Below are positions 34,901 to 49,900 of a stretch of 64,000 nucleotides of DNA, one piece after another. This DNA is from Rhodobacteraceae bacterium M385 (GTDB taxonomy: Bacteria; Pseudomonadota; Alphaproteobacteria; Rhodobacterales; Rhodobacteraceae): contig CP081102.1 in assembly GCA_025141835.1 (NCBI GenBank), positions 806,001 through 870,000 of the forward strand, in the 5' to 3' direction. Below the pieces are notes generated by a model that worked only from the letters and a program-made list of their open reading frames with translations, had not been told where the DNA came from and ran no database searches. Within the stretch, counting starts at the first letter, position 1. Each line of letters starts with the position of its first letter. Made by a program: the position numbers and the translations under genes.

Positions 34901-37900
34901 AAAATGGCGCTGCTCAAGAAGATCGGCTACATCATTCCGTTCCAGACCGTTGGCACCACGGCGGGCGCGGCGGTGGGCACCGTATCTGGCGGCAACTTTA
35001 TTGACGATGTGATCAAGGGTCTTGTGCCGATCGATGCTGTGAAAACAGTCGCGGTTAGCCAAGCGGCGAAAAAATCCGACAACAAGCTCATCCAATGGGT
35101 GAACAGCAAAATGGAGCCGGACCAAAATCCGCAACCGCCGAAATTCCAGGTTTCGGGCGGGATTGGCATCCAGATTGACCACGACACCGTGGAGGCCGCG
35201 ATTGGGAACGCCGATGGGTCTGCCAGCCTGATCAAGGTCGGTGGCGACACCAGCGTTAACGCGATTGCATCGGTGCGCCCAAAGATGATCGCCACGGCGT
35301 TCAGCTCGAACGAGGGCGCGAAGTCGGGCTCTTCTGACATTGCAGGGGCCGTTGCGCTTAATGTGGCGGATATGCACATCCACGCCGACGCGCTGATCGA
35401 GTCCGGCATGACCTTGCGCGCGCAAGGCGCAGTCAGTGTGAACGCCAGTTCCGAGAACAAGATTGACCCGTTCGGCATCTGGGGCGGCAACTTGGTGAAG
35501 CCGGTGCTTGATGCGGCGGGCAACCCGACGTACCGGCTCGACAACGGTGTGTTGACCGATGGCGACGACGCGCCTGTGACCGGGTCCGTAGATATCTCTG
35601 CCGGGGATTTGGTGCAGGATGGGGACACCCGTTGGCGGGCGAAACTGCCCCAGACGGGCATTGACCTGACCACAGAAGATTTCGCCAATGAAGTTGCGAA
35701 TTGGGAAGAGGTGACCCCCACGGGCACCGCGGTCACCGTCTTCGGGACGGCTGCGAACTACGTGGACGACAACTTTGGTCTAGCGGGCAACCTGTTTGAC
35801 GTCTGGGCCCAAAGCTATGCGCGGGGCGAGACCTTTGGCCTTGCGATTTCCACGTCTGTCATTGTGCTCGACTACACGGCGAACGCCGAGATCAAGGATG
35901 GTGCCAAGGTTGTCGTAACTGCGACGGGCGAAGATAATGGCACCGCTGGCACGGGTAATAACGTCAGCGTCACGGCTGCGGCGCAAAACGATATGATCGC
36001 TCTGCATGGCAACTTCGCCCCCTTCGGTCCGACCACTGGCGACAGCGCCAATCCAGAGCGGAACAAAGGTTTCAAGAAGGGCTTGGGCAGCTTCTACACG
36101 AACTACAAAAATGAGGTTAAGGGCTCCAAGGCTGTTCAAAACCCATTGGGCGACCAAGAAACTGACAACGCCGTGGGCGCTGCGGTTTCGCTTCTGTTCG
36201 AGAGCACTCAAGCAACGGCAACCATCGGCGATGCGACGATCATCGCCAATGATGTCACCATGGCCAGCTCTGCGCGGCATCTGAACTTTGGTCTTGCTGC
36301 GGCGGGCGGGAAGGGCGGTGCGCTGTCACTGAACGGATCGTGGAACCACACGACGGTCAACAGCTCGGCCATCAGCCGCATCGGTTCGGGCGCGGATATC
36401 ACGCTTTCGGGTAACCTCGATGTCGATGCGACTGAATTGACGACGATTGTTCAATTCGCGGGCGCGGTGTCCCAGTCGGAATCCGTCGCCGTGGGTATTT
36501 CCGGCCTGACGTTCCTGAGCGACCGACGGGCCGATGCGATTGTCGGCGGTGGTGCCGGTGGCGGCAGCATCGACGTGGACGGCGACGTTACTTTTGATGC
36601 GGGCGTAGAGGGCGTCATCATTGGCGGTGCGATTGCCGCAGCTATCGCCAAACCCGCGCCTCCGGCCAGCCCTACAGCAGGTTCCGGCACGACATCCGGC
36701 GGAGCAGCCGGGGCCGCTGGCGGCAATGCTGCGCTGCCCACGGGCGTTAGCCAACAGGCGTCTAACAGCAAGACAGGCGTATCGGTTGCGGGTTCTGCCA
36801 TTGGGTACGAGGAAGACATTTTCGTTCACGCCGACATCACCGGTTTGGCGACATTGAACGCCGGAACCCTTAGCCTGCGGGCCGAGGATCGGGCGAACCG
36901 TATTCTGGTGACAGGCGGCGCAGCCGTGACGACCACCGACAAGGGTGTCGGCGTTGCCGGGGCGTTTGTCGTTGTCGTCAGCGATAAAGACATCTCGGCC
37001 ACCGTTGCGACGAACGCGGGCCAAGCGATGGACCTGACCGCCGGATCGGTCCTGATGAAAGCGGCGGACAAGGCCGTCTACTTCAGCCTAGCCGTTGGAG
37101 TTGCGGTCTCAACGGGATCAAAGGGTGTTGGGGTCTCTGGCTCGGTCACCGTGACGGTCGCCAGATCCGAGATTGATGCGGGCTTCCTGGGCCAATCTGA
37201 CGGGAAGATTAACCTTTCCACTCCCGGCGCGGTCGATCTTGCCACCCGCAACGATTCCGTCTGGGTCCATATCTCGGGCGCGGGCGCTTACGGCGGTACG
37301 GCGGGCGTCGGCGTTTCGGTCGGCGTTGTTGTGATGGACAGCTTGCTGGATACGCATCTGGATCACGTTGTTTCTGCGCCCACAATGCCAACTGGGTCGG
37401 TCAAAGCGATTGCTGTAAATTCGATCACGCTGGTGAACCTGAGCTTTGGCGCTGCCGTTTCTGGCGGGTCCAAGGGCGGTGCCGGTGTGGGCATGGTTGC
37501 CTTCAACATCTACCGCGCGTCCACCGTGGTCAAAAGCGAAGGCGCTGATCTGGACGTTTCGGGCACGGGGGCGATTACGCTTGTGGCCTTCGACGAAACA
37601 GCACTGGCCGCCACGGCGGGCGGTGTGGCGATTTCCTCGGGCCAAGCAGCCGTGGGCGTAGCGATTGCAGTGAACATCGCGGACGAGGGCGAAAAGAACG
37701 GCACTACACGCGGCACGGAAGTAGTGTTGACCAACACAAGCCTGAGCGCGGGTTCCGGATTGCTCAGCACGATTGCCACCAGCGACCTGACCATGGTGTC
37801 GATTGCCGTGGCGGGGGCGGGCTCTCAGCGGTTCGCTTTGGCGGGCAGTGCGGCAGTGAACCGCAACGACATTGGCACCAAGGTGACCGCGGATGAAGCG

Positions 37901-40900
37901 ACGACCTTAACCGGGTCGGGCGCAATTCGAGCCGAGGCGGTTAACGTCTCGGACCACACGGCGCTTGCGGGGGCTGTGGCGATTGCGGTTGATCCATCGG
38001 CTGGCGCGTCCGGCGGGGCTGGCATTGCGATCAACTTGATCGACACGGATGTGACAACGCAGGTCAACGGCACGGTCACCACGCCGGGCAATGTCTCGGT
38101 CACGGCAAGGGCCGATCAGACCAACGTGACTATCGCTATGGGCGGAGCTGGGTCCGGCGGATTCTCGTTGGGTGGATCGCTGGCGATCACCCACGTGGAA
38201 GGGGACGTTTCCGCAACGGTTGCGCCCACAACGGCCAAGACGTGGTCGGTCAATGATTTGACGGTATCGGCGCAAGACAGTTCCTCCGTCACGTCGATTG
38301 CGGGCGCTTTGGGCGTCGGCTTGTCGTTTGGCGGCGTTGGCTTGGCGTTTGGCTTTGTGAACATCACGCGGTCAGTCACCTCCTCGGTTGGGGGGCCGGT
38401 GACGATCAACGCAGCAGGTCATGTAGAGGTTCTGGCAGGGTCCCGACGCTCCGCGAATGCGGCGGCGGATGATCCCTATCTGGACAACGCGATTGACGGG
38501 CTTGGGGACGATGCCTTTAACAGCGACACGGGCGTTGGCGAGCAAGACTTACGCTCGCAAGTGGTGAACATCACGGCGGCAATTGGCGGGTCGAAGATGG
38601 TTGGGGTGGGCTTCAACCTGGCCCATACCAAGGTTGACCGGACGATTAGCGCTACGGTTGCCGATGGCGCGACACTGAACCTGAACACCTCCAACACCGC
38701 TATTCTGCCGAATGAAGCGGGCCAAACGCGCGGCTTGACCGTGCGCGCCGACGATGCCTCGGGCATCGTGGTCGTTGCCGTGGGCGCGGCGGCGGCTGTG
38801 GGGCCAGAGTCTCCGATCGCGGTGGCAATCGCGGGTAGCGTTGCCTATTCGGATATCGAAAGCCATGTGGTGGCCGAGATCGGCGCCGCGACCATTAACC
38901 TGAACAACAGCGCCGACCTTGCGGTCCTTTCGCGCAACTCCTCGTTGATCGTGTCCATCGCGTTTGGTGCGGCAGTCGCCGTCGGCGGCACGGCCGGGTC
39001 CGGGGCCGTTGGCTTCTCGGCTGGGGTAAACCGGGTCTCGGGCGAGGTCGGATCGCGTCTTTCGGGGACAATCAATGCTACCGGTTCAGCGGCTGGCGCG
39101 AATAATATCTTCGTAGATGCCGAGAATACGGCGCATATCGTTTCCGTGTCCTTGGCGGCGGCGATTTCGGTTTCGACTGGTGGCAAAGCCTCCTTCTCGG
39201 GCGGTGGCGCGGGGAGTGGCAGCATCATTCGCGGCGCGACCTATGCCGTTGTAAACGATGCAACAATCGCAAACGCCGATACGCTTTCCGTTGACGCAGA
39301 GGCCACATCGATCATCACAACTGTCGTTCTGGGCGTCGCGGTTTCTGTGACCGCAAGCGACTCTGGCGGGGCGTTCTCTCTCGGAATCGCGGCCTCGACC
39401 AATTCGACCGAAGGGTTGGGGCGTAACATTGCGGGCCTTCCCACGGATGCGGGTTACATCGTCGCTTCTCGGATCGTGGACAGCGATGTCACCCTGCGCG
39501 GCGCGCTGAACGTCAATGCGCTGTCGGACCAGAAGATTACCGCAGTTGTCATTGCTGCCTCTGTTGCGGTTGCGGCAACCGGAGGCTTCAGCCTGTCGGC
39601 GGCAGGTGCCGGGGCGGGTGCTGGCAACTATGGCCAATCGCGCGTGCTGGCCGAGATTGTGGGAAGCTCGGCCACGGATCGGGTGATCGCAGAGGGCATC
39701 ACTGTCCACGCGGTCAACGTATCGAAAATTACAGCCGTCATCGGAGCCGCTGCGGTTGGTGTCTCGGTCGCGGGCGGCGGCGGTGCGGCGGTTGCCTTGG
39801 CGGCGGCGGTTGCCGTGAACGAGATCGAGGCCTCCACCGTGGCGCGTGTTTCGGGTCTGTCCCATGCGCTTGGGCTCAGCGCTGGCAGCGGTGCGTTGAA
39901 CATCCTCGCGGATACCACGCGCGGCTCGGGTGGCTCCAAGCAGATGCTTGAAATCAATACAGTTTCCGTATCGGCTGCCGTGGCTGTCACGGCCTCTGGC
40001 GCGACCGCGATTTCGGTGTCGGCCTCTGGCGCCTTTGCTTTCAACCGGATCACCGGCGAGACGATCGCCGAGCTTTCGGATATCAACAACGGACAGGCGG
40101 GATCGGTTACGGTTCGTGCCCTGAACGAGGCGGATATCGACGCAAATGTTGTGAGCGTTGCGGCCTCTGTGGCGGCGGGCGCGGCTGGCGGGTCCTTGGG
40201 CGTGTCCATCGGGGCCGTTGTGGTCTCCAACAAGATCGGCACCAAGGACGACAACTTCGAGATCACGGCACGGGTAAAAGATGCCCGGATGAACGTGACC
40301 GGCACGATGGATGTGACGGCAACGAATACCTCCACCATTAACGCCAGCGGTTCAGCCGTGTCGGCAGCGGTGGCAGTGTCCACCGATCTGGCGGGCGCTT
40401 TGTCCGGCGCGGGCGCGGGCGTGTATAACACGGTGCGCATGAACACCTTGGCCGAGGTGTCGCGCGACAACGGGCCAGCGGGCGCGAACAACATGTTGAC
40501 GGTCGGTAGCCTTGCCGTTTCCGCCACGGATACGTCGGACATCGACGCGGTAGCCGTCGGCGCATCGGTTGCAGCAGCGGTTGCTGGTCTGGGTGTCGGT
40601 GTGGCCGTGTCCATTGGCGTATCAATCGCCAGCAACGACATTTCCAACAGCGCGATTGCCAAGATTGAAGACAGCGCTTTGGCCTCTGATCTTATGGTTC
40701 TGGCGGGTAGCGCCGGAACAGGTGGATCGATCTCGGTTCTGGCTGACAATAACGCGACGGCTTTCGCCAAGGCGGTTGCTGCGTCGGTCGCCGCATCCTT
40801 TGGCCTGTTCGGCGGTTTGGCCCTTTCGGGCGCCGGTGGCCGGGCCGAGAACCTTGTCAGCAACGTCAGCGAGGCGCTTGTCACCAATGCACGGCTTAGC

Positions 40901-43900
40901 GTTCAGGGCCCCGTGGGAACCGGCGCACGCGATCACGGCGGTATCAAGGTAGAAGCAACCAGCGATACCGACCTGACCGCCCATATCGTTTCCGTTGCGG
41001 CAGCAGCCTCTGCTGGTCTGGTGGCGGGTGCAGGCTCAATCGGTGTGTCGATCCTCTTTAGCCGCGTGGGCGGCGACGCTGCCGCAGACCGCGAACATCG
41101 CACGCGGGCGGTTGTGAGCGGATCGGTTCTGAACGCATCTGGCGCGATCACGATCAACGCCGACGCGATCGAGACCCACCACGTCGAAGCAGCGGCCGCA
41201 TCCGTGGCGATTGCCATCGGTATCGGCGGCGCAGTTGCCGGTGCCGGTATCGGCGTGACGGTAACCAACTACTCCACGGTCGAGGCCTTGTCAGACAACA
41301 GCTTGTTGACGGCAGGTGGCGACATTTCGATCACCTCCTTTGCGGAAACCATCGTTGATGACACCGTGCCCCTTGGCACGCCTTCCACCATGGTCGGCGT
41401 CGCGGTCTCGGTCGGACTTGGCGCGATTTCGGTTAACGTGAACATCCTGCATGTGGATGTGGAAAACACCTCCCATGCCTTCATCACCTCGGACGCCAAC
41501 AGCGGCACGATCGTGGACGCAGGCGGCGACCTTACCGTTGCAGCGGATTCGCTGGCCACAATGGTTGATCTCAATGGTGTGGGTGTCGCGATTGCCGGTG
41601 GCGGTATTGCGGCCACAGGCGGCGGTCTTGAAATCACTATGACTGCCGCCAATGATGTGCAGGCCAAGATTGATCTTGGCGGCCGGAACGCTCAGGTCCG
41701 GGCGATGAATGGCGACATCATCGTGAAGGCCAACGAGGTTGCGAATTTCGGCAGCGAAGTAGTTAACCTCAACGTTGCGGCTACAGCCATCGGTATTGCG
41801 GTTGGTGCGGCTGTTGTGACGAACCGGCATGAATCGACTGTTGCGGCCACGATCAAAGACGCCCGCGTGACCGGGCTTACGGTCACGGCGTTGGCCACAA
41901 CGGACGTCAACATCAACGAAACAAAGACCACCGGCGTCAGCGTTGGCCCCGTTGCGGTAGAGGTCAACGTTGCCCGGGCCGAGGCCGATGGCCAGACCTA
42001 TGTCGATGTCGACAATGCCGTGGTCGTCGGACAAGACCTGGTCGATCTGGCGGCGCGGGCGAACCTGTTCCTGCGCTCGACTGCGACGGGCGTTTCCGCG
42101 GGCCTTGGCGCCTTTGGCTCTCAGCATACCTATACCGATGCGGGCCAGAGCCATGCCGTTGATGTGGGTGTGAACATCAAAGCCGGGTCCGAGTTGGTAT
42201 CAACACAGGTCAACATCATTTCTGACCTTTCCACGGATATGTTCGCTCGTTCCACCGCAGGCGGTGGCGGCGGTCTTACCGCCCTAGGCGCGCTTAGCAA
42301 CGTGCGCGATGATGCGACCTCGAAGGTCACGATTGCATCCGGTACGGAAATTATTGGCGACGGCGTGAACATTGCGGCCCGCGCAGATCGGGAGATGGAC
42401 GGCAACGCCGACGCCTATTCCATCGCGGTGGCATCGGGGGCGGGTGCCAGCCTGACCCTTGCGGCACTTGGCGATGCGATTGTTGAGTTTGAACAGGGCG
42501 CGGGGCGCACGAAGGTCACGGGCCGGGCCATCCAGATCGACAGCTATAACAAGGTCTACAAGGAATCGATCATCAATTCCTCGGACTCCAACACCGTTTA
42601 TTCGGGGGCGGGGAACCTTGCAGGGCTTAGCATTATCGGTACCAAATCGGACATCGGCACCAGCAGCAACAAGTCCGTATCCAATGTCCTTTTGGGCGAC
42701 ACCTGGATTGAAGGGCAGGGGTCGTTCACCAACCCAAGCCGCGTCACGGTGCGGGCGCTGACCAACCACTCGGTCGCGGATTCCGTGGCCGTTGATGCTG
42801 TGTCCGGCCTTGCGGGCCTTGCCGTGGCAACCACATTCCAGACCATCCACGCCGATACGAACGTGTCTATGGACGGCGCGTTTATCGACAACCTTGGCGG
42901 CGAGGTAATGATCGAAACCCGTGCCAACCTGCGCAACACCACCGACGCCGCCGTCTTCCAGACCGGCGCGCTGTCTGCCAACCTTGGTATCGACGCTAAG
43001 GCCGAGACCTATAGCGCCACCACTATTGATGTGGACGATTCCGTGATCGAAGGGTCGCGGGTCGAGCTGAATGCAGGCAAGGCCAATGGCATCGTGAACT
43101 CTACCGTCTCGCGTACGGCGGCCAATGGTAGCCTTGTTTCCTTAAGCATTTCGCTTGGGGTGGCGTTGCAGACCAACACGACGGCCCTGACGTCCACGGT
43201 GAATGTGACCGGGGCGAGCAAGATCAACTCTGCCGGGAACCTCGTGCTGTCCGCCGAACGGGGCCTGCTGCAAGAAAGCAACGACGGCTTGGTGCTGGTG
43301 CTGGCGATTCCGCCTTACGGCTACAACGTCACCAATCAGGGCGGTCATTCCGCGTCCAACAACGTCAATATCGACAGCGGAGCATCTTTGCGGGCGGGCG
43401 TGAACTATCAGACCTATTATGAGGTCGGATACGTCGGCACCAACTCGTTGAACCAATGGGCCGATAACATCAACTCAGGCGATGCAACACGCCAGTTGAC
43501 TGCCGCCGAGAAGGCCGAGATTGGCGTTGCCGAGAACCAAGATTACACCATTGGTTTCTGGGATTCGAACAACCTTGCCGTTGATGTGGCCCAAGGTGAT
43601 GTGATCCAGCTGGACGCGGCCAATATGGATCGCTCGACCGGGATTGCGGGGCATTTCTACGTGTTCTTGGGCAGCGGCACGACGCCGATTGTCACCCAGG
43701 CGACCGACTATACCAACACGGCGCTTTGGCATGATCTTGGGGCCTCACCAAGCCAGCAGCTGCAAGATGTAGCGGTGAACTCGAACGCGCTGTCGTACAT
43801 GCGCGATGCCTTCTTTGAGCAGATCGTTGTAGTGCGCGCGGCGCGTCTTGATGATCCGGTGATCTCGGTGGGCGAATTGGCGACGCTTTTGGCGGCGCAG

Positions 43901-46900
43901 TACCAGCAAGTCCAAGGCTGGATTCGTGACCATAATTCCAACCCCGAAGCGCTCGTGCGTTACGCGGCGCAATTGGCGCAGATCGAAGTGCAAATGCGCC
44001 AGCTTGGCCTGACACCGCCAAGCGAAACGGGCGGCGTTCCCGTCGTGAACGAGTCGTTGCAGGCGATCTTTATCACCATGCCCGACATCACGGCGGCACC
44101 CGGTTCGATCTACATCCACAGCGATGCCCCGGCCTCGTCCTATAGCACTCTTGTCGGCGGCGCAGACCCGACCCTTCTGGCGCACAAGGACGTGCAGGTT
44201 GATGTGAAGTCGGACCTGTTCATGATGCACCGCGTCAACGATGTGGTCATCAAAGACACGCGTATTGCGCGGATCAGCGAAGCGACGGGCGATTATCTGG
44301 AGTTTGCGCCGGGCAACATCTACGTCAACGACGCACTCGTCCCCGGCAGCACAGTGCGGTCCGGCGCGGCAGAGGCCGAGATCAATATCCTCGTCAATTC
44401 TGGCAACAAAAGTGACTATGCCTACATTGACGCCATCGCCACGATCTATGCCGCCAATAACTCTGTGCCTGATCCAGCAAACCCGGCCAACCTGATCCCA
44501 GCGACCCTGCCAAACCTGCCGCCCGATCTCTATCTGCTTGGCGCATTGGTCAACGATCTGGGCGCGGTGAAAGTCACAACATCCACAGGCGCAATCCGCC
44601 TGACCGGGACGATCCTTGCGAAGACGGTGAATATCTCGTCGGGCGGTGATTTCATCGTATCGACCGACTGGTATCACGCGGGTGCCAATCCGCAGACCTA
44701 CGACGGCGTTATTGATTGGCGCGAAGCGATTGAATCGCGCGGTCCGGGCCTGAGCAAGAAGGGTGACAGCAACACCGACTACGGCGTTGAATCCGGCAAT
44801 AGCGCGTCCGCCACCGAGGGCAGTACCGAAGGCACAACTGCCGCCGACGCCATTGAGGCAGCCAAGATCGCCGCCGCGTCGAAATCGGCTGTGATCGCCA
44901 ACGGCGTGGTTTCAATCGTTGCGACGAATGTGAACGTGAACGGGCTGATCCAATCTGGCGTGCAGGAAGCCTCCATCTATATCCCGGAAACCTTCACCCC
45001 ACCGGCAAGCAGCCAATCTCTGATTACGTCGGCTGATGAAGGGTTGGGCGGCATTACGTTCGCCTCGGTCAATGGGACTCAAGTGCCGCTACGGGGCCGT
45101 TGGGACGCAACAGAAAAGGCGATCATTCTGGATGACATGGCCTTTGCTGGGGGCCGAATTGAGATTACGGGCAACGTGTTCTCGACAGGGCAGGGCCAGC
45201 TTCTGGTGGCCTCGGGCTACGCGAACCTGCGGATTCAGAACCACTCGACTGAAAAGTTGATCCTGAACAATATCGACACCAGCTTGGACCGCGAAGGCGT
45301 GATCCAGATCACCGATACCTTGGGCAAACCCGCTGATTGGGTAGCCAAGCGCACGGTCTATACCGAGAATGCCGGTGGCATGGATGTCACCGTGTACAGG
45401 GGAGCGATCGCCCGCGATCCGGTCACAAACGACTTCTTGGGCGTGACCTTCACGGCGCAGGGCACGACCAGCCTGAACCAAAACCGCACGACCTATGATC
45501 CGAAAGAGGATACGTTCTACATCTGGACCGAAGGCCAGAAACTGACGCTTCAGACGATCGAGACTCGCTACACCAAGACGTTCAACTTCTTCTTCAACTT
45601 CGACGCAGGCGCAGGCACGTTGCTGTCCGAAAACGTGGAGCCTGTGGACCCAAGGCCTCTGTCGGAAAGCGAGTCGATCCAGGCGTTGAATGAGATTCAG
45701 GCGCTGGGGGGCTGGAACGTTCTGCTCAACAGTAATGGCGTTCCGATCAGCGGTGAACCGACCGAGAACGCTGACATTATCGGGCGCTTCTCGAACGTGT
45801 CGAACGCAAAGGTGGACCTGAAAAACGGCGATATCGTCAAGTCCGGCAGCACGTACTATCAGTTCAAAGGCTACAACGGCTCCACCGGCGTTAACCTAGA
45901 GGTTGAGCTGAGCGATCTGTTCACCGCAGGCGGTGATCTGAAAACCGACTTCGGGCCCACAAGTGACGATTTGAACAACAGCTTCAACGTCATCACGACC
46001 GCCGATTTCGACGAATCCGATGCCGACAAAGGCGAGTATCTCTCCGATTATAAGAACAAGACCGTTACCGAGCGTCGTTGGTCCGAGGGCGGCGGTTACC
46101 TGAAGAAAAAGACCGTCTATAATGAGAAGACGACCGTCGAGGGTATCAAGAAATACTGGGATATCGGCCTGCGTGCCGACCATGCGATCGAAGTGGGCTT
46201 CCTGACCTCCAGCGCGATCCCGACCGTACATATTGAGAGCGTCGGCGATTTGCAGATCACAGGCAGCATCGAGACGGCAGCACATGCGTCAGTGTCGATC
46301 AACAATGTGTTCGGCACGGCCAGCAAAGCAGTGGGCATGAACGGCGGCGCTGTCGTCGCGACCGATCGGATCTCTATCAGTGGTGATTTCCAGGCCATGC
46401 GCACGAACGGCAAGGTTGATCTGACGCTGGTGACCTTTGTTGATCCGCCAGCCCCCGCTGCGTTTAGCGCCTTTGCCAGCGCCGCGCTGTTCTCGGCTTC
46501 GTCCGAGCCGACGGCGCCGAGCACCGCAAAGATCATTGATATCGTGTCGAATTCCGACATCGAGATTGGCATCGGCTCCAACACCAACGCCGACGGCTCG
46601 GTCATCTTGCGCAAAGCCTGGTCCAATGGCGGTAATGTCTACATTAACGCGCCACAGGGTATTTTTGCCGAAGTACGCGCGGGCTCGGAACCGCATATCA
46701 AGGGCAACCGGGTGGAGCTGCAATCGACCAAGTCGACCATCGGCACATCAACCAATCCGATCCTGATTGATACCAACGACATGGTTGTGGGCGGCGGCTT
46801 TGCGGCTGCGGCTGCATTGGGCGTTCATGTGGTGGAAACCAGCGGCGATATGCACTTGGTGAAGCCTGAAGTGATTACCACGGACTTCATCCGCGAAGAT

Positions 46901-49900
46901 CAGGCAGAGGGCACGATTTCGGTCGGCACGCTGAACGGTATTGTCAGCCTTGGCACCCTCAGCGGCAATATCCTCGACTACAACTTCGAGGATGACACCG
47001 CGCTGACAGAAGCCCGCTTGGCGGCGTACCAAGATCGCTTCGGTCTGGCCGATGCCAGCCGCACCATCGCAGGCCGTGCCTTGGACGGCGCGGTTCGGAC
47101 CGCAAACTCCGAGTATAACGACTATTGGGCTTTGGTCCGCACGCCTGGTGGTTCTGGCCCAGTCAGCGCTGACCTCAATTCCGTGGCGGCGTTCAACACT
47201 TTGGTCACCAATACCGCCGCAGCCAATGGCATTTCCGAGGCCGACGCACGGGCGCAACAGACCGCGCGTTTTGCCGATATTCACGCGGCTGAGTATGATA
47301 AATCTTACCGCGATACGGCCAGCTACAACGATTACTACGCGATCATCTTCAACGCGGGCGAAACCGTGGCCGTGGCCGATATGTCCACGTTCAAGGCCGA
47401 GGCCGCGCGTCAGTTGACCAATAGCTTCGGCACCTCTTTGGCGGAGACCTATGGCTCTATCCACCGTTTCCTTGCGGATCAGGATGTGGCCACTGGCAGC
47501 GATGTGCGCACCTATATCGACAGCATCCATGTGGACGCCGTCGACAAACCCGATCTTGGTGCAAGTGTCGGCCTTCAGGCGCTGGTAGATGCTGCATTGC
47601 CTGCGGGAGCGACGCCTGAGGAACGGGCTGATGCGATCGAGGCCGCGGTAAACAAATTCCGCATCATCCATGATGCGCTTTGGCAGGCCAGCAACGCGGC
47701 GCTGACAGCCTATGTGACTGAAGTCCGCCTAAGCGAGGAAGCGGCAGGCGTCGATACGGATATCGTCGCGATGTTCACCGCCGCTCGCGGCGATATCAGC
47801 GCCGATCTTGCGGCGGGCACGTTTGACGCCCTTGTGCCGGGCTTTGATGGGGCGGCTACGGCGGCGTCGATCAACACGGCACTGGAATACCGCTTCACGG
47901 TCTTGCACGAGGCCAACATGGACCGCGCGACGCCAAAAGCCACCTACGTCGAAAGCCTGTTCCTGGAGGACGCTGCTCGCGACGCCGCCATCGACGTGGA
48001 ACTACAGAAAATCGGTAGCATGAACAGCGCCTTGCCGTCTGCTGTGGCCAGCAAGCTTTACCCGCTGCTGCAAGTCGGTGCGATCCTTGGGGGCGCGACT
48101 GCCGCCGCCGAGAACGCCAACATCATTGCCCCGGAGGTGATCTTGAACGCCGCTGGCGACAAGGCCGCCGGTGAAGGCCGTATCGGCACGCTGACGGAGC
48201 CCGTGGACATTGATTTCACAGCCGATGTGGATATCCACGATGGCCTGTCCAACACGGAAAAACAGAAGCGTCTGGACGCCCAGAACCTGCGCCGCGCCTT
48301 GCAAACGCAAGACGTGATTGACGTGGTGCATCAGATCTATGTGCGCACTGGTGGCGAAACGATCATGGCCGCAGGCACCGCGCCTGCCGAGGGCGCGCTC
48401 GAGGCGGATAGCGGCAATTGGACCAAGGTGAACATGGTCTTCGCAGACCTCTTGGATGGCGCGCACCCAACGACAACGGTCAAAGCTGGCGAAGTTCTGG
48501 TTCTTTGGAACGTCTGGCCCGATCAAACCGGCGGTGACGCAACCGCGCGCACCTACAAGTTGTTCCAATACAACGGTACCGCTGACGCTGTCTTTGATCC
48601 GCAAACGGTCAACTGGTCCGCGCCCGGTGGTACATGGACCGACATTACCAACGCGATCAACAAGGTGCCTGAGACCGGCAGCGTGACGGTCGGCGATGGG
48701 GAATACTTCAAGGACCTTTGGGACGTGCAACGCGTCTCGGCGCAGCCTTTTGCCGATGTGAACCTGCGGGCAACTTCTACCACGGCGCCGCTGCTGCTCG
48801 AGATGATCTCGACCGGGATGGCCGGGATCGGCCACGATGGCGAAACCCTGAATGTACGCAAAGCCGACAGCGGCGGGTTCCTCCGCATTCTGACGACCGG
48901 CAACTTGGTGGATGTGTCCGGAACATCGGGCCCTGCGGCCACGGCGCAAGAATACATCAGCCTGATCTCCGATGGCGAAATCGGCTCAGCCGATACGGCC
49001 TTCTCGATCAACGCCTCGGGCAACAGCGTGCTGCTGGTGCAAGCCACACGGGACGCCACGATCGAGCAACAAGGCGGCGATCTGACAGTGCAACGGGCGC
49101 TTGTCGGCGGTGATCTGACGCTCACCATGGCGAATGGCCTGAAAATTGGCGATATCGACTCTCTTGGGGGGACGGTAACGCTAAATGTGGGCGGCGACGT
49201 CACGGACCTTGCGAACGACGATGCAGATCCATCGGCTGATATCACCGCTGTGCGGTTGGTGCTGGACGTAGACGGCAGCTTTGGTGCGCCGGGCCAGCGG
49301 GTCGAGACCAACATCGGAACAACCGTCGAAGGCACGGTTGGCGGTGCGCTATATCTGCATGAATTCACCGTGCTGACCCTTGCTAACGCCGGGCTTTCCG
49401 TCACCGGTTTTGCCGACATCTTGGCCGAACAATCCATCCAAGGCGCGGTTTCCGGCACGATTACAGCAGCCGGCCTTACGATGCGCTCGAAGCTGGGGAA
49501 TATCGGCGATGTGGGGCAATCCCTCGACATCCTGCTGACCGGAACGGGAACGCTACTGAATGCGCAGGCGGTTAACGAAATCTGGCTCACGTCTAGAGGC
49601 GACATTCGCGTGGATGAGGTTCAATCCGGCAATATCGTGACCATTGCAAGCGACACAAATATCGTGGACGGGAACACCGACAACCTCGTGAATATCGCCA
49701 CGACGACGGCGCGTTTGCAGGCAGGCGTGGGCATTGGCTCAGTCGGCAATGATCTTGAACTGAACGTGGATCGCCTTGCGATGGATGCGGGCCTTGGCGG
49801 CGCAACGGTTGAGAACGTCAAAGCGCTGCGGATTGACGAAAACTACTATGGCGGCTTCGGGGTGAAATCGCTCGGTGATACGCGCATTTTTGTGCGCGAA

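Noticed and set aside
34480..43320. Multiple transmembrane helices in the giant protein
   Set aside because: The hydrophobic runs are Gly/Ala/Val/Ser-rich, evenly spaced and flanked by Asn/Thr turns, which fits solenoid strands better than membrane helices.
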